A DNA stretch of 64,000 nt from Nemopilema nomurai (taxonomy: Eukaryota > Cnidaria > Scyphozoa > Rhizostomeae > Rhizostomatidae): NCBI GenBank assembly GCA_003864495.1, contig ML133453.1:975762-1039761 (forward strand), given 5' to 3'. Numbering within the stretch: the first letter of the stretch is position 1; every line of letters starts with the position of its first letter. Positions 24,201 through 37,318 of the stretch are shown here, in pieces. The notes beneath the pieces were generated by a model. The model made no database searches. It was not told the origin of the DNA and saw only the letters and a list, made by a program, of their open reading frames with translations. The position numbers and the translations under genes were made by a program.

Positions 24201-24807
24201 GACTCTTCCAGGGTGCAAGGGAGGCTGGTTGGTGGAAGGAGTGGCTCGACACATGAGGGAAAGGAGTCACGCACACCATCTTCGTTTTATAGAGCGAGCT
24301 GTGGAGTTCCGGTCAGCCTGTCGTGGCTGTCTGGCTGAGGTGGGATGAGACTTTGTTAGCGCTCGTAGTCATCTGAAGCATGCCCATGTTTCTGCGCTGC
24401 TGCTGCTGCTACTACTACTACTACTACTACTACAGGTTAGGCCTGAATCCAAGCAGCATCTGGACTGGAGCCATGGTCAATTTAAGAATTGTTTGAATTG
24501 TTTCGCCAAAACTGACCCGAACACAATCATGAAACACAACTTTTCGCGGTATAATAAGATATAATAAGGCATAATAAGATGTATGAGAGTGAGAGACAAA
24601 GCAATTTATCCACACCACAATAATCCATGACTGCTACAAGAATGCTACGCTACAAATATAATCCTACATTACGCACAAACTTGCAATGGCAATGACATTG
24701 AAAATGACACGAACGAACGAACGAAGGAACGAACGAACGAAGGAACGAACGACCCAGCCACTAATGTCTGTCTGTGTTTATCGGTTTGTTTTTAAGATAG
24801 GTAAAGA

Positions 24808-24995
24808 GGGGCTGGGCCACCCATGGCTGTACTGCAATGCCAGGGCAACCCGTGCTCGCGGTGAGGCAAGCCTCATGCCGACGAGCTAGTTCCAAAAATC
24901 AGTTTAATATTTGAGCGCCCTTGGGCGCATATCAGATATTAAGCTGATAAGAACAGATACTACACTTGATCTTAGCCAAAAGGCCGAGAAGCGAT
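24808..24995 (-). ncRNA. U2: U2 snRNA, unit 13
   Basis: Gene body intact, type B flanks. Confidence 0.97.
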
Positions 24996-26093
24996 ACCGA
25001 ATATCCCTTAAGCAGTTGAGACTCTCCACCACCTTCCTTCGTTGCTTGCGGGGCTACGACTGGCTCCTTTGCTCTTGCCTCATTGTTCTTTCTCAATCAG
25101 CAACAAATCGGTAATCAGTAATCAGTAATCAAATCATCAAAACATCAATCAGTAAACAAATCAACAACCAATAGAGCGGCCACCTACCTACCTACCTACC
25201 TACCTACCTACCTACCTACCTACCTACCTACCTACCTACCTACCTACCTACTACCTACCTACCTACCTACCTACCTACCTACCTACCTACCTACCTACCT
25301 ACCTACCTACCTACCTACGTAGTAGGCCTTTCTCGTCGGTTGGCAATGACAGACCAAGGCTGCACAATTATGGCCGTAGAGGACGTAGACACTTGGTTTA
25401 CTGAGCTGAGCTGAGCGGTGGTAATAAACACCCACAAATGAAGGAAAGATAGACAGCCGTTGCAGAGGAAGAATTTTCTACCCACCTACGCACGTTGCGA
25501 GTGCGCCTGTCTTTGTGGCTAGCTGGTGACCCAGCCTGCAGAGCCTGCTAGTCACAGCAGAAGAGAATAGCTGGAGGCGGGACGACGACACCAACGACGG
25601 CACCAACGACGGCACCAACGACGGCACCAACGACGGCACCAACGACGACACCAACGACGACACCAACGACGACACGCACCTAGATGCAGATAAACCAACT
25701 TGAAATCAAGACAGTAGAAAACAACTATCTATAATCAACACGGTGCGGAGCGTGAACACAACAGGCAACTTGCAAACAAGGCAACAAGACAGTGTAAGGC
25801 ACGATTTGGGCAGAAATGCAGCCCAACAGTGCCTGATTGAATGATGCTGCATTTGTGTTGTCCTGCTTGCCCGTACACGGGGGGAAATTAATGACAATTA
25901 ACGCGAGCCAAGTTTTCTTCACACGGTTGTTGACTGGAGAAATTGTAGAGAGGAGGACGGCAAATGCAACGGCGGTGAGCAGGCCATTGAAGATGGTGAT
26001 GACAAAGACAGTGACAAGACAATGCGGGCGGCAAAACGTCCAATTCTGCATGAGGGCCCCTGTGTAGCAGACGACTTTGACTTGAACATTTGT

Positions 26094-26095
26094 GA

Positions 26096-26131
<36 letters not shown>

Positions 26132-26258
26132 ATTGTACGGTCGAGTTACCCACGTTTGGGGTAATCGCAGGGGTCAGCCCAACCGAACTGCAATGGAAGG
26201 GCCTCACCCTGGAAGAAACGCCTTCATGATCACGTTGTCTTCCCCGTCAGGTAAGTAT
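26094..26258 (-). ncRNA. U1: U1 snRNA, unit 13
   Basis: Gene body intact, type B flanks. Confidence 0.97.
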
Positions 26259-26865
26259 GACTCTTCCAGGGTGCAAGGGAGGCTGGTTGGTGGAAGGAGT
26301 GGCTCGACACATGAGGGAAAGGAGTCACGCACACCATCTTCGTTTTATAGAGCGAGCTGTGGAGTTCCGGTCAGCCTGTCGTGGCTGTCTGGCTGAGGTG
26401 GGATGAGACTTTGTTAGCGCTCGTAGTCATCTGAAGCATGCCCATGTTTCTGCGCTGCTGCTGCTGCTACTACTACTACTACTACTACTACAGGTTAGGC
26501 CTGAATCCAAGCAGCATCTGGACTGGAGCCATGGTCAATTTAAGAATTGTTTGAATTGTTTCGCCAAAACTGACCCGAACACAATCATGAAACACAACTT
26601 TTCGCGGTATAATAAGATATAATAAGGCATAATAAGATGTATGAGAGTGAGAGACAAAGCAATTTATCCACACCACAATAATCCATGACTGCTACAAGAA
26701 TGCTACGCTACAAATATAATCCTACATTACGCACAAACTTGCAATGGCAATGACATTGAAAATGACACGAACGAACGAACGAAGGAACGAACGAACGAAG
26801 GAACGAACGACCCAGCCACTAATGTCTGTCTGTGTTTATCGGTTTGTTTTTAAGATAGGTAAAGA

Positions 26866-27053
26866 GGGGCTGGGCCACCCATGGCTGTACTGCAATGCCA
26901 GGGCAACCCGTGCTCGCGGTGAGGCAAGCCTCATGCCGACGAGCTAGTTCCAAAAATCAGTTTAATATTTGAGCGCCCTTGGGCGCATATCAGATATTAA
27001 GCTGATAAGAACAGATACTACACTTGATCTTAGCCAAAAGGCCGAGAAGCGAT
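26866..27053 (-). ncRNA. U2: U2 snRNA, unit 14
   Basis: Gene body intact, type B flanks. Confidence 0.97.
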
Positions 27054-28156
27054 ACCGAATATCCCTTAAGCAGTTGAGACTCTCCACCACCTTCCTTCGT
27101 TGCTTGCGGGGCTACGACTGGCTCCTTTGCTCTTGCCTCATTGTTCTTTCTCAATCAGCAACAAATCGGTAATCAGTAATCAGTAATCAAATCATCAAAA
27201 CATCAATCAGTAAACAAATCAACAACCAATAGAGCGGCCACCTACCTACCTACCTACCTACCTACCTACCTACCTACCTACCTACCTACCTACCTACCTA
27301 CCTACCTACCTACCTACCTACCTACCTACCTACCTACCTACTACCTACCTACCTACCTACCTACCTACCTACCTACGTAGTAGGCCTTTCTCGTCGGTTG
27401 GCAATGACAGACCAAGGCTGCACAATTATGGCCGTAGAGGACGTAGACACTTGGTTTACTGAGCTGAGCTGAGCGGTGGTAATAAACACCCACAAATGAA
27501 GGAAAGATAGACAGCCGTTGCAGAGGAAGAATTTTCTACCCACCTACGCACGTTGCGAGTGCGCCTGTCTTTGTGGCTAGCTGGTGACCCAGCCTGCAGA
27601 GCCTGCTAGTCACAGCAGAAGAGAATAGCTGGAGGCGGGACGACGACACCAACGACGGCACCAACGACGGCACCAACGACGGCACCAACGACGGCACCAA
27701 CGACGACACCAACGACGACACCAACGACGACACGCACACATACTAGATGCAGATAAACCAACTTGAAATCAAGACAGTAGAAAACAACTATCTATAATCA
27801 ACACGGTGCGGAGCGTGAACACAACAGGCAACTTGCAAACAAGGCAACAAGACAGTGTAAGGCACGATTTGGGCAGAAATGCAGCCCAACAGTGCCTGAT
27901 TGAATGATGCTGCATTTGTGTTGTCCTGCTTGCCCGTACACGGGGGGAAATTAATGACAATTAACGCGAGCCAAGTTTTCTTCACACGGTTGTTGACTGG
28001 AGAAATTGTAGAGAGGAGGACGGCAAATGCAACGGCGGTGAGCAGGCCATTGAAGATGGTGATGACAAAGACAGTGACAAGACAATGCGGGCGGCAAAAC
28101 GTCCAATTCTGCATGAGGGCCCCTGTGTAGCAGACGACTTTGACTTGAACATTTGT

Positions 28157-28158
28157 GA

Positions 28159-28194
<36 letters not shown>

Positions 28195-28321
28195 ATTGTA
28201 CGGTCGAGTTACCCACGTTTGGGGTAATCGCAGGGGTCAGCCCAACCGAACTGCAATGGAAGGGCCTCACCCTGGAAGAAACGCCTTCATGATCACGTTG
28301 TCTTCCCCGTCAGGTAAGTAT
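28157..28321 (-). ncRNA. U1: U1 snRNA, unit 14
   Basis: Gene body intact. Downstream, the unit has a private ACACATACT insertion after the minisatellite (about 27736-27744). Confidence 0.97.
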
Positions 28322-28928
28322 GACTCTTCCAGGGTGCAAGGGAGGCTGGTTGGTGGAAGGAGTGGCTCGACACATGAGGGAAAGGAGTCACGCACACCAT
28401 CTTCGTTTTATAGAGCGAGCTGTGGAGTTCCGGTCAGCCTGTCGTGGCTGTCTGGCTGAGGTGGGATGAGACTTTGTTAGCGCTCGTAGTCATCTGAAGC
28501 ATGCCCATGTTTCTGCGCTGCTGCTGCTGCTACTACTACTACTACTACTACTACAGGTTAGGCCTGAATCCAAGCAGCATCTGGACTGGAGCCATGGTCA
28601 ATTTAAGAATTGTTTGAATTGTTTCGCCAAAACTGACCCGAACACAATCATGAAACACAACTTTTCGCGGTATAATAAGATATAATAAGGCATAATAAGA
28701 TGTATGAGAGTGAGAGACAAAGCAATTTATCCACACCACAATAATCCATGACTGCTACAAGAATGCTACGCTACAAATATAATCCTACATTACGCACAAA
28801 CTTGCAATGGCAATGACATTGAAAATGACACGAACGAACGAACGAAGGAACGAACGAACGAAGGAACGAACGACCCAGCCACTAATGTCTGTCTGTGTTT
28901 ATCGGTTTGTTTTTAAGATAGGTAAAGA

Positions 28929-29117
28929 GGGGCTGGGCCACCCATGGCTGTACTGCAATGCCAGGGCAACCCGTGCTCGCGGTGAGGCAAGCCTCATGCC
29001 GACGAGCTAGTTCCAAAAATCAGTTTAATATTTGAGCGCCCCTTGGGCGCATATCAGATATTAAGCTGATAAGAACAGATACTACACTTGATCTTAGCCA
29101 AAAGGCCGAGAAGCGAT
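28929..29117 (-). ncRNA. U2: U2 snRNA, unit 15 (189 nt)
   Basis: One extra base in the stem IIb hairpin: the + strand reads GCGCCCCTTGGGCGC (about 29036-29050) where the other copies have GCGCCCTTGGGCGC. The hairpin can still form, with a 6-bp stem and 3-nt loop. The copy lies in the interval where the array switches from type B to a copy of unit 1, so a junction or assembly origin is possible. Confidence 0.96.
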
Positions 29118-30233
29118 ACCGAATATCCCTTAAGCAGTTGAGACTCTCCACCACCTTCCTTCGTTGCTTGCGGGCTACGACTGGCTCCTTTGCTCTTGCC
29201 TCATTGTTCTTTCTCAATCAGCAACAAATCGGTAATCAGTAATCAGTAATCAAATCATCAAAACATCAATCAGTAAAAAATCAAACAACCAATAGAGCGG
29301 CCTACCTACCTACTACCTACCTAACCTACCTACCCTACCTACCTACCTACCTACCTACCTACCTACCTACCTACCTACCTACCTACCTACCTACCTACCT
29401 ACCTACCTACCTACCTACCTACCTACCTACCTACCTACCTACGTAGTAGGCCTTTCTCGTCGGTTGGCAATGACAGACCAAGGCTGCACAATTATGGCCG
29501 TAGAGGACGTAGACACTTGGTTTACTGAGCTGAGCTGAGCGGTGGTAATAAACACCCACAAATGAAGGAAAGATAGACAGCCGTTGCAGAGGAAGAATTT
29601 TCTACCCACCTACGCACGTTGCGAGTGCGCCTGTCTTTGTGGCTAGCTGGTGACCCAGCCTGCAGAGCCTGCTAGTCACAGCAGAAGCGAATAGCTGGAG
29701 GCGGGACGACGACACCAACGACGGCACCAACGACGGCACCAACGACGGCACCAACGACGGCACCAACGACGGCACCAACGACGACACCAACGACGACACC
29801 AACGACGACACGCACCTAGATGCAGATAAACCAACTTGAAATCAAGACAGTAGAAAACAACTATCTATAATCAACACGGTGCGGAGCGTGAACACAACAG
29901 GCAACTTGCAAACAAGGCAACAAGACAGTGTAAGGCACGATTTGGGCAGAAATGCAGCCCAACAGTGCCTGATTGAATGATGCTGCATTTGTGTTGTCCT
30001 GCTTGCCCGTACACGGGGGAAATTAATGACAATTAACGCGAGCCAAGTTTTCTTCACACGGTTGTTGACTGGAGAAATTGTAGAGAGGAGGACGGCAAAT
30101 GCAACGGCGGTGAGCAGGCCATTGAAGATGGTGATGACAAAGACAGTGACAAGACAAGACAATGCGGGCGGCAAAACGTCCAATTCTGCATGAGGGCCCC
30201 TGTGTAGCAGACGACTTTGACTTGAACATTTGT

Positions 30234-30235
30234 GA

Positions 30236-30271
<36 letters not shown>

Positions 30272-30398
30272 ATTGTACGGTCGAGTTACCCACGTTTGGG
30301 GTAATCGCAGGGGTCAGCCCAACCGAACTGCAATGGAAGGGCCTCACCCTGGAAGAAACGCCTTCATGATCACGTTGTCTTCCCCGTCAGGTAAGTAT
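30234..30398 (-). ncRNA. U1: U1 snRNA, unit 15
   Basis: Gene body intact. The unit copies unit 1, including the five-G run at ACACGGGGGAAATT. Confidence 0.97.
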
Positions 30399-31005
30399 GA
30401 CTCTTCCAGGGTGCAAGGGAGGCTGGTTGGTGGAAGGAGTGGCTCGACACATGAGGGAAAGGAGTCACGCACACCATCTTCGTTTTATAGAGCGAGCTGT
30501 GGAGTTCCGGTCAGCCTGTCGTGGCTGTCTGGCTGAGGTGGGATGAGACTTTGTTAGCGCTCGTAGTCATCTGAAGCATGCCCATGTTTCTGCGCTGCTG
30601 CTGCTGCTACTACTACTACTACTACTACTACAGATTAGGCCTGAATCCAAGCAGCATCTGGACTGGAGCCATGGTCAATTTAAGAATTGTTTGAATTGTT
30701 TCGCCAAAACTGACCCGAACACAATCATGAAACACAACTTTTCGCGGTATAATAAGATATAATAAGGTATAATAAGATGTATGAGAGTGAGAGACAAAGC
30801 AATTTATCCACACCACAATAATCCATGACTGCTACAAGAATGCTACGCTACAAATATAATCCTACATTACGCACAAACTTGCAATGGCAATGACATTGAA
30901 AATGACACGAACGAACGAACGAAGGAACGAACGAACGAAGGAACGAACGACCCAGCCACTAATGTCTGTCTGTGTTTATCGGTTTGTTTTTAAGATAGGT
31001 AAAGA

Positions 31006-31193
31006 GGGGCTGGGCCACCCATGGCTGTACTGCAATGCCAGGGCAACCCGTGCTCGCGGTGAGGCAAGCCTCATGCCGACGAGCTAGTTCCAAAAATCAG
31101 TTTAATATTTGAGCGCCCTTGGGCGCATATCAGATATTAAGCTGATAAGAACAGATACTACACTTGATCTTAGCCAAAAGGCCGAGAAGCGAT
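31006..31193 (-). ncRNA. U2: U2 snRNA, unit 16
   Basis: Gene body intact; flanks duplicate those of unit 2. Confidence 0.97.
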
Positions 31194-32271
31194 ACCGAAT
31201 ATCCCTTAAGCAGTTGAGACTCTCCACCACCTTCCTTCGTTGCTTGCGGGGCTACGACTGGCTCCTTTGCTCTTGCCTCATTGTTCTTTCTCAATCAGCA
31301 ACAAATCGGTAATCAGTAATCAGTAATCAAATCATCAAAACATCAATCAGTAAACAAATCAACAACCAATAGAGCGGCCACCTACCTACCTACCTACCTA
31401 CCTACCTACCTACCTACCTACTACTACCTACCTACTACCTACCTACACCTACCTACCTACCTACCTACCTACCTACCTACCTACGTAGTAGGCCTTTCTC
31501 GTCGGTTGGCAATGACAGACCAAGGCTGCACAATTATGGCCGTAGAGGACGTAGACACTTGGTTTACTGAGCTGAGCTGAGCGGTGGTAATAAACACCCA
31601 CAAATGAAGGAAAGATAGACAGCCGTTGCAGAGGAAGAATTTTCTACCCACCTACGCACGTTGCGAGTGCGCCTGTCTTTGTGGCTAGCTGGTGACCCAG
31701 CCTGCAGAGCCTGCTAGTCACAGCAGAAGCGAATAGCTGGAGGCGGGACGACGACACCAACGACGGCACCAACGACGGCACCAACGACGGCACCAACGAC
31801 GGCACCAACGACGACACCAACCGACACAACGACGACACCAACCGACACGCACCTAGATGCAGATAAACCAACTTGAAATCAAGACAGTAGAAAACAACTA
31901 TCTATAATCAACACGGTGCGGAGCGTGAACACAACAGGCAACTTGCAAACAAGGCAACAAGACAGTGTAAGGCACGATTTGGGCAGAAATGCAGCCCAAC
32001 AGTGCCTGATTGAATGATGCTGCATTTGTGTTGTCCTGCTTGCCCGTACACGGGGGGAAATTAATGACAATTAACGCGAGCCAAGTTTTCTTCACACGGT
32101 TGTTGACTGGAGAAATTGTAGAGAGGAGGACGGCAAATGCAACGGCGGTGAGCAGGCCATTGAAGATGGTGATGACAAAGACAGTGACAAGACAAGACAA
32201 TGCGGGCGGCAAAACGTCCAATTCTGCATGAGGGCCCCTGTGTAGCAGACGACTTTGACTTGAACATTTGT

Positions 32272-32273
32272 GA

Positions 32274-32309
<36 letters not shown>

Positions 32310-32436
32310 ATTGTACGGTCGAGTTACCCACGTTTGGGGTAATCGCAGGGGTCAGCCCAACCGAACTGCAATGGAAGGGCCTCACCCTGGAAGAAACGCC
32401 TTCATGATCACGTTGTCTTCCCCGTCAGGTAAGTAT
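32272..32436 (-). ncRNA. U1: U1 snRNA, unit 16
   Basis: Gene body intact; downstream minisatellite variants duplicate unit 2. Confidence 0.97.
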
Positions 32437-33040
32437 GACTCTTCCAGGGTGCAAGGGAGGCTGGTTGGTGGAAGGAGTGGCTCGACACATGAGGGAAAGG
32501 AGTCACGCACACCATCTTCGTTTTATAGAGCGAGCTGTGGAGTTCCGGTCAGCCTGTCGTGGCTGTCTGGCTGAGGTGGGATGAGACTTTGTTAGCGCTC
32601 GTAGTCATCTGAAGCATGCCCATGTTTCTGCGCTGCTGCTGCTGCTACTACTACTACTACTACTACTACAGATTAGGCCTGAATCCAAGCAGCATCTGGA
32701 CTGGAGCCATGGTCAATTTAAGAATTGTTTGAATTGTTTCGCCAAAACTGACCCGAACACAATCATGAAACACAACTTTTCGCGGTATAATAAGATATAA
32801 TAAGGTATAAGATGTATGAGAGTGAGAGACAAAGCAATTTATCCACACCACAATAATCCATGACTGCTACAAGAATGCTACGCTACAAATATAATCCTAC
32901 ATTACGCACAAACTTGCAATGGCAATGACATTGAAAATGACACGAACGAACGAACGAAGGAACGAACGAACGAAGGAACGAACGACCCAGCCACTAATGT
33001 CTGTCTGTGTTTATCGGTTTGTTTTTAAGATAGGTAAAGA

Positions 33041-33228
33041 GGGGCTGGGCCACCCATGGCTGTACTGCAATGCCAGGGCAACCCGTGCTCGCGGTGAGGC
33101 AAGCCTCATGCCGACGAGCTAGTTCCAAAAATCAGTTTAATATTTGAGCGCCCTTGGGCGCATATCAGATATTAAGCTGATAAGAACAGATACTACACTT
33201 GATCTTAGCCAAAAGGCCGAGAAGCGAT
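33041..33228 (-). ncRNA. U2: U2 snRNA, unit 17
   Basis: Gene body intact; lacks the upstream GCGGCC like unit 3. Confidence 0.97.
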
Positions 33229-34320
33229 ACCGAATATCCCTTAAGCAGTTGAGACTCTCCACCACCTTCCTTCGTTGCTTGCGGGGCTACGACTGGCTCC
33301 TTTGCTCTTGCCTCATTGTTCTTTCTCAATCAGCAACAAATCGGTAATCAGTAATCAGTAATCAAATCATCAAAACATCAATCAGTAAACAAATCAACAA
33401 CCAATAGACCTACCTACCTACCTACCTACCTACCTACCTACCTACCTACCTACCTACCTACCTACCTACCTACCTACCTACCTACCTACCTACCTACCTA
33501 CCTACCTACCTACCTACCTACCTACCTACGTAGTAGGCCTTTCTCGTCGGTTGGCAATGACAGACCAAGGCTGCACAATTATGGCCGTAGAGGACGTAGA
33601 CACTTGGTTTACTGAGCTGAGCTGAGCGGTGGTAATAAACACCCACAAATGAAGGAAAGATAGACAGCCGTTGCAGAGGAAGAATTTTCTACCCACCTAC
33701 GCACGTTGCGAGTGCGCCTGTCTTTGTGGCTAGCTGGTGACCCAGCCTGCAGAGCCTGCTAGTCACAGCAGAAGCGAATAGCTGGAGGCGGGACGACGAC
33801 ACCAACGACGGCACCAACGACGGCACCAACGACGGCACCAACGACGGCACCAACGACGCACCAACGACGACACCAACGACGACACCAACGACGACACGCA
33901 CCTAGATGCAGATAAACCAACTTGAAATCAAGACAGTAGAAAACAACTATCTATAATCAACACGGTGCGGAGCGTGAACACAACAGGCAACTTGCAAACA
34001 AGGCAACAAGACAGTGTAAGGCACGATTTGGGCAGAAATGCAGCCCAACAGTGCCTGATTGAATGATGCTGCATTTGTGTTGTCCTGCTTGCCCGTACAC
34101 GGGGGGAAATTAATGACAATTAACGCGAGCCAAGTTTTCTTCACACGGTTGTTGACTGGAGAAATTGTAGAGAGGAGGACGGCAAATGCAACGGCGGTGA
34201 GCAGGCCATTGAAGATGGTGATGACAAAGACAGTGACAAGACAAGACAATGCGGGCGGCAAAACGTCCAATTCTGCATGAGGGCCCCTGTGTAGCAGACG
34301 ACTTTGACTTGAACATTTGT

Positions 34321-34322
34321 GA

Positions 34323-34358
<36 letters not shown>

Positions 34359-34485
34359 ATTGTACGGTCGAGTTACCCACGTTTGGGGTAATCGCAGGGG
34401 TCAGCCCAACCGAACTGCAATGGAAGGGCCTCACCCTGGAAGAAACGCCTTCATGATCACGTTGTCTTCCCCGTCAGGTAAGTAT
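34321..34485 (-). ncRNA. U1: U1 snRNA, unit 17
   Basis: Gene body intact; has the same 21-bp upstream deletion as unit 3 (near 34599). Confidence 0.97.
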
Positions 34486-35071
34486 GACTCTTCCAGGGTG
34501 CAAGGGAGGCTGGTTGGTGGAAGGAGTGGCTCGACACATGAGGGAAAGGAGTCACGCACACCATCTTCGTTTTATAGAGCGAGCTGTGGAGTTCCGGTCT
34601 GAGGTGGGATGAGACTTTGTTAGCGCTCGTAGTCATCTGAAGCATGCCCATGTTTCTGCGCTGCTGCTGCTGCTACTACTACTACTACTACTACTACAGA
34701 TTAGGCCTGAATCCAAGCAGCATCTGGACTGGAGCCATGGTCAATTTAAGAATTGTTTGAATTGTTTCGCCAAAACTGACCCGAACACAATCATGAAACA
34801 CAACTTTTCGCGGTATAATAAGATATAATAAGGTATAATAAGATGTATGAGAGTGAGAGACAAAGCAATTTATCCACACCACAATAATCCATGACTGCTA
34901 CAAGAATGCTACGCTACAAATATAATCCTACATTACGCACAAACTTGCAATGGCAATGACATTGAAAATGACACGAACGAACGAACGAAGGAACGAACGA
35001 ACGAAGGAACGAACGACCCAGCCACTAATGTCTGTCTGTGTTTATCGGTTTGTTTTTAAGATAGGTAAAGA

Positions 35072-35259
35072 GGGGCTGGGCCACCCATGGCTGTACTGCA
35101 ATGCCAGGGCAACCCGTGCTCGCGGTGAGGCAAGCCTCATGCCGACGAGCTAGTTCCAAAAATCAGTTTAATATTTGAGCGCCCTTGGGCGCATATCAGA
35201 TATTAAGCTGATAAGAACAGATACTACACTTGATCTTAGCCAAAAGGCCGAGAAGCGAT
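35072..35259 (-). ncRNA. U2: U2 snRNA, unit 18
   Basis: Gene body intact; CCTA tract end TACTGTAGTAGG duplicates unit 4. Confidence 0.97.
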
Positions 35260-36358
35260 ACCGAATATCCCTTAAGCAGTTGAGACTCTCCACCACCTTC
35301 CTTCGTTGCTTGCGGGGCTACGACTGGCTCCTTTGCTCTTGCCTCATTGTTCTTTCTCAATCAGCAACAAATCGGTAATCAGTAATCAGTAATCAAATCA
35401 TCAAAACATCAATCAGTAAACAAATCAACAACCAATAGAGCGGCCTACCTACCTACCTACTACTACCTACCTACCTACCTACCTACCTACCTACCTACCT
35501 ACCTACCTACCTACCTACCTACCTACCTACCTACCTACCTACCTACCTACCTACCTACCTACCTACTGTAGTAGGCCTTTCTCGTCGGTTGGCAATGACA
35601 GACCAAGGCTGCACAATTATGGCCGTAGAGGACGTAGACACTTGGTTTACTGAGCTGAGCTGAGCGGTGGTAATAAACACCCACAAATGAAGGAAAGATA
35701 GACAGCCGTTGCAGAGGAAGAATTTTCTACCCACCTACGCACGTTGCGAGTGCGCCTGTCTTTGTGGCTAGCTGGTGACCCAGCCTGCAGAGCCTGCTAG
35801 TCACAGCAGAAGCGAATAGCTGGAGGCGGGACGACGACACCAACGACGGCACCAACGACGGCACCAACGACGGCACCAACGACGGCACCAACGACACACC
35901 AACGACGACACCAACGACGACACCAACGACGACACGCACCTAGATGCAGATAAACCAACTTGAAATCAAGACAGTAGAAAACAACTATCTATAATCAACA
36001 CGGTGCGGAGCGTGAACACAACAGGCAACTTGCAAACAAGGCAACAAGACAGTGTAAGGCACGATTTGGGCAGAAATGCAGCCCAACAGTGCCTGATTGA
36101 ATGATGCTGCATTTGTGTTGTCCTGCTTGCCCGTACACGGGGGGAAATTAATGACAATTAACGCGAGCCAAGTTTTCTTCACACGGTTGTTGACTGGAGA
36201 AATTGTAGAGAGGAGGACGGCAAATGCAACGGCGGTGAGCAGGCCATTGAAGATGGTGATGACAAAGACAGTGACAAGACAAGACAATGCGGGCGGCAAA
36301 ACGTCCAATTCTGCATGAGGGCCCCTGTGTAGCAGACGACTTTGACTTGAACATTTGT

Positions 36359-36360
36359 GA

Positions 36361-36396
<36 letters not shown>

Positions 36397-36523
36397 ATTG
36401 TACGGTCGAGTTACCCACGTTTGGGGTAATCGCAGGGGTCAGCCCAACCGAACTGCAATGGAAGGGCCTCACCCTGGAAGAAACGCCTTCATGATCACGT
36501 TGTCTTCCCCGTCAGGTAAGTAT
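36359..36523 (-). ncRNA. U1: U1 snRNA, unit 18
   Basis: Gene body intact; flanks duplicate unit 4. Confidence 0.97.
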
Positions 36524-37130
36524 GACTCTTCCAGGGTGCAAGGGAGGCTGGTTGGTGGAAGGAGTGGCTCGACACATGAGGGAAAGGAGTCACGCACACC
36601 ATCTTCGTTTTATAGAGCGAGCTGTGGAGTTCCGGTCAGCCTGTCGTGGCTGTCTGGCTGAGGTGGGATGAGACTTTGTTAGCGCTCGTAGTCATCTGAA
36701 GCATGCCCATGTTTCTGCGCTGCTGCTGCTGCTACTACTACTACTACTACTACTACAGATTAGGCCTGAATCCAAGCAGCATCTGGACTGGAGCCATGGT
36801 CAATTTAAGAATTGTTTGAATTGTTTCGCCAAAACTGACCCGAACACAATCATGAAACACAACTTTTCGCGGTATAATAAGATATAATAAGGTATAATAA
36901 GATGTATGAGAGTGAGAGACAAAGCAATTTATCCACACCACAATAATCCATGACTGCTACAAGAATGCTACGCTACAAATATAATCCTACATTACGCACA
37001 AACTTGCAATGGCAATGACATTGAAAATGACACGAACGAACGAACGAAGGAACGAACGAACGAAGGAACGAACGACCCAGCCACTAATGTCTGTCTGTGT
37101 TTATCGGTTTGTTTTTAAGATAGGTAAAGA

Positions 37131-37318
37131 GGGGCTGGGCCACCCATGGCTGTACTGCAATGCCAGGGCAACCCGTGCTCGCGGTGAGGCAAGCCTCATG
37201 CCGACGAGCTAGTTCCAAAAATCAGTTTAATATTTGAGCGCCCTTGGGCGCATATCAGATATTAAGCTGATAAGAACAGATACTACACTTGATCTTAGCC
37301 AAAAGGCCGAGAAGCGAT
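37131..37318 (-). ncRNA. U2: U2 snRNA, unit 19
   Basis: Gene body intact. From this unit on, the match to the first block is lost (no extra CGAA as in unit 5). Confidence 0.97.

Larger units (their letters stand above)
16285..28582. repeat. U1-U2 snRNA tandem array, block 2 (units 9-14, type B)
   Basis: Six units begin at 16285, 18326, 20376, 22423, 24462 and 26520. They share changes absent from the other units: ACAGGTTAGG for ACAGATTAGG, AAGGCATAATAAG for AAGGTATAATAAG, GAAGAGAATAG for GAAGCGAATAG, a 5-bp loss giving GTGACAAGACAATG, and four instead of five G-type minisatellite repeats. Units differ from each other mainly in CCTA tract length. The first B marker lies at about 16259 and the last at 28691, just inside unit 15. 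This pattern indicates local spread of one variant by unequal exchange or gene conversion. Confidence 0.95.
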
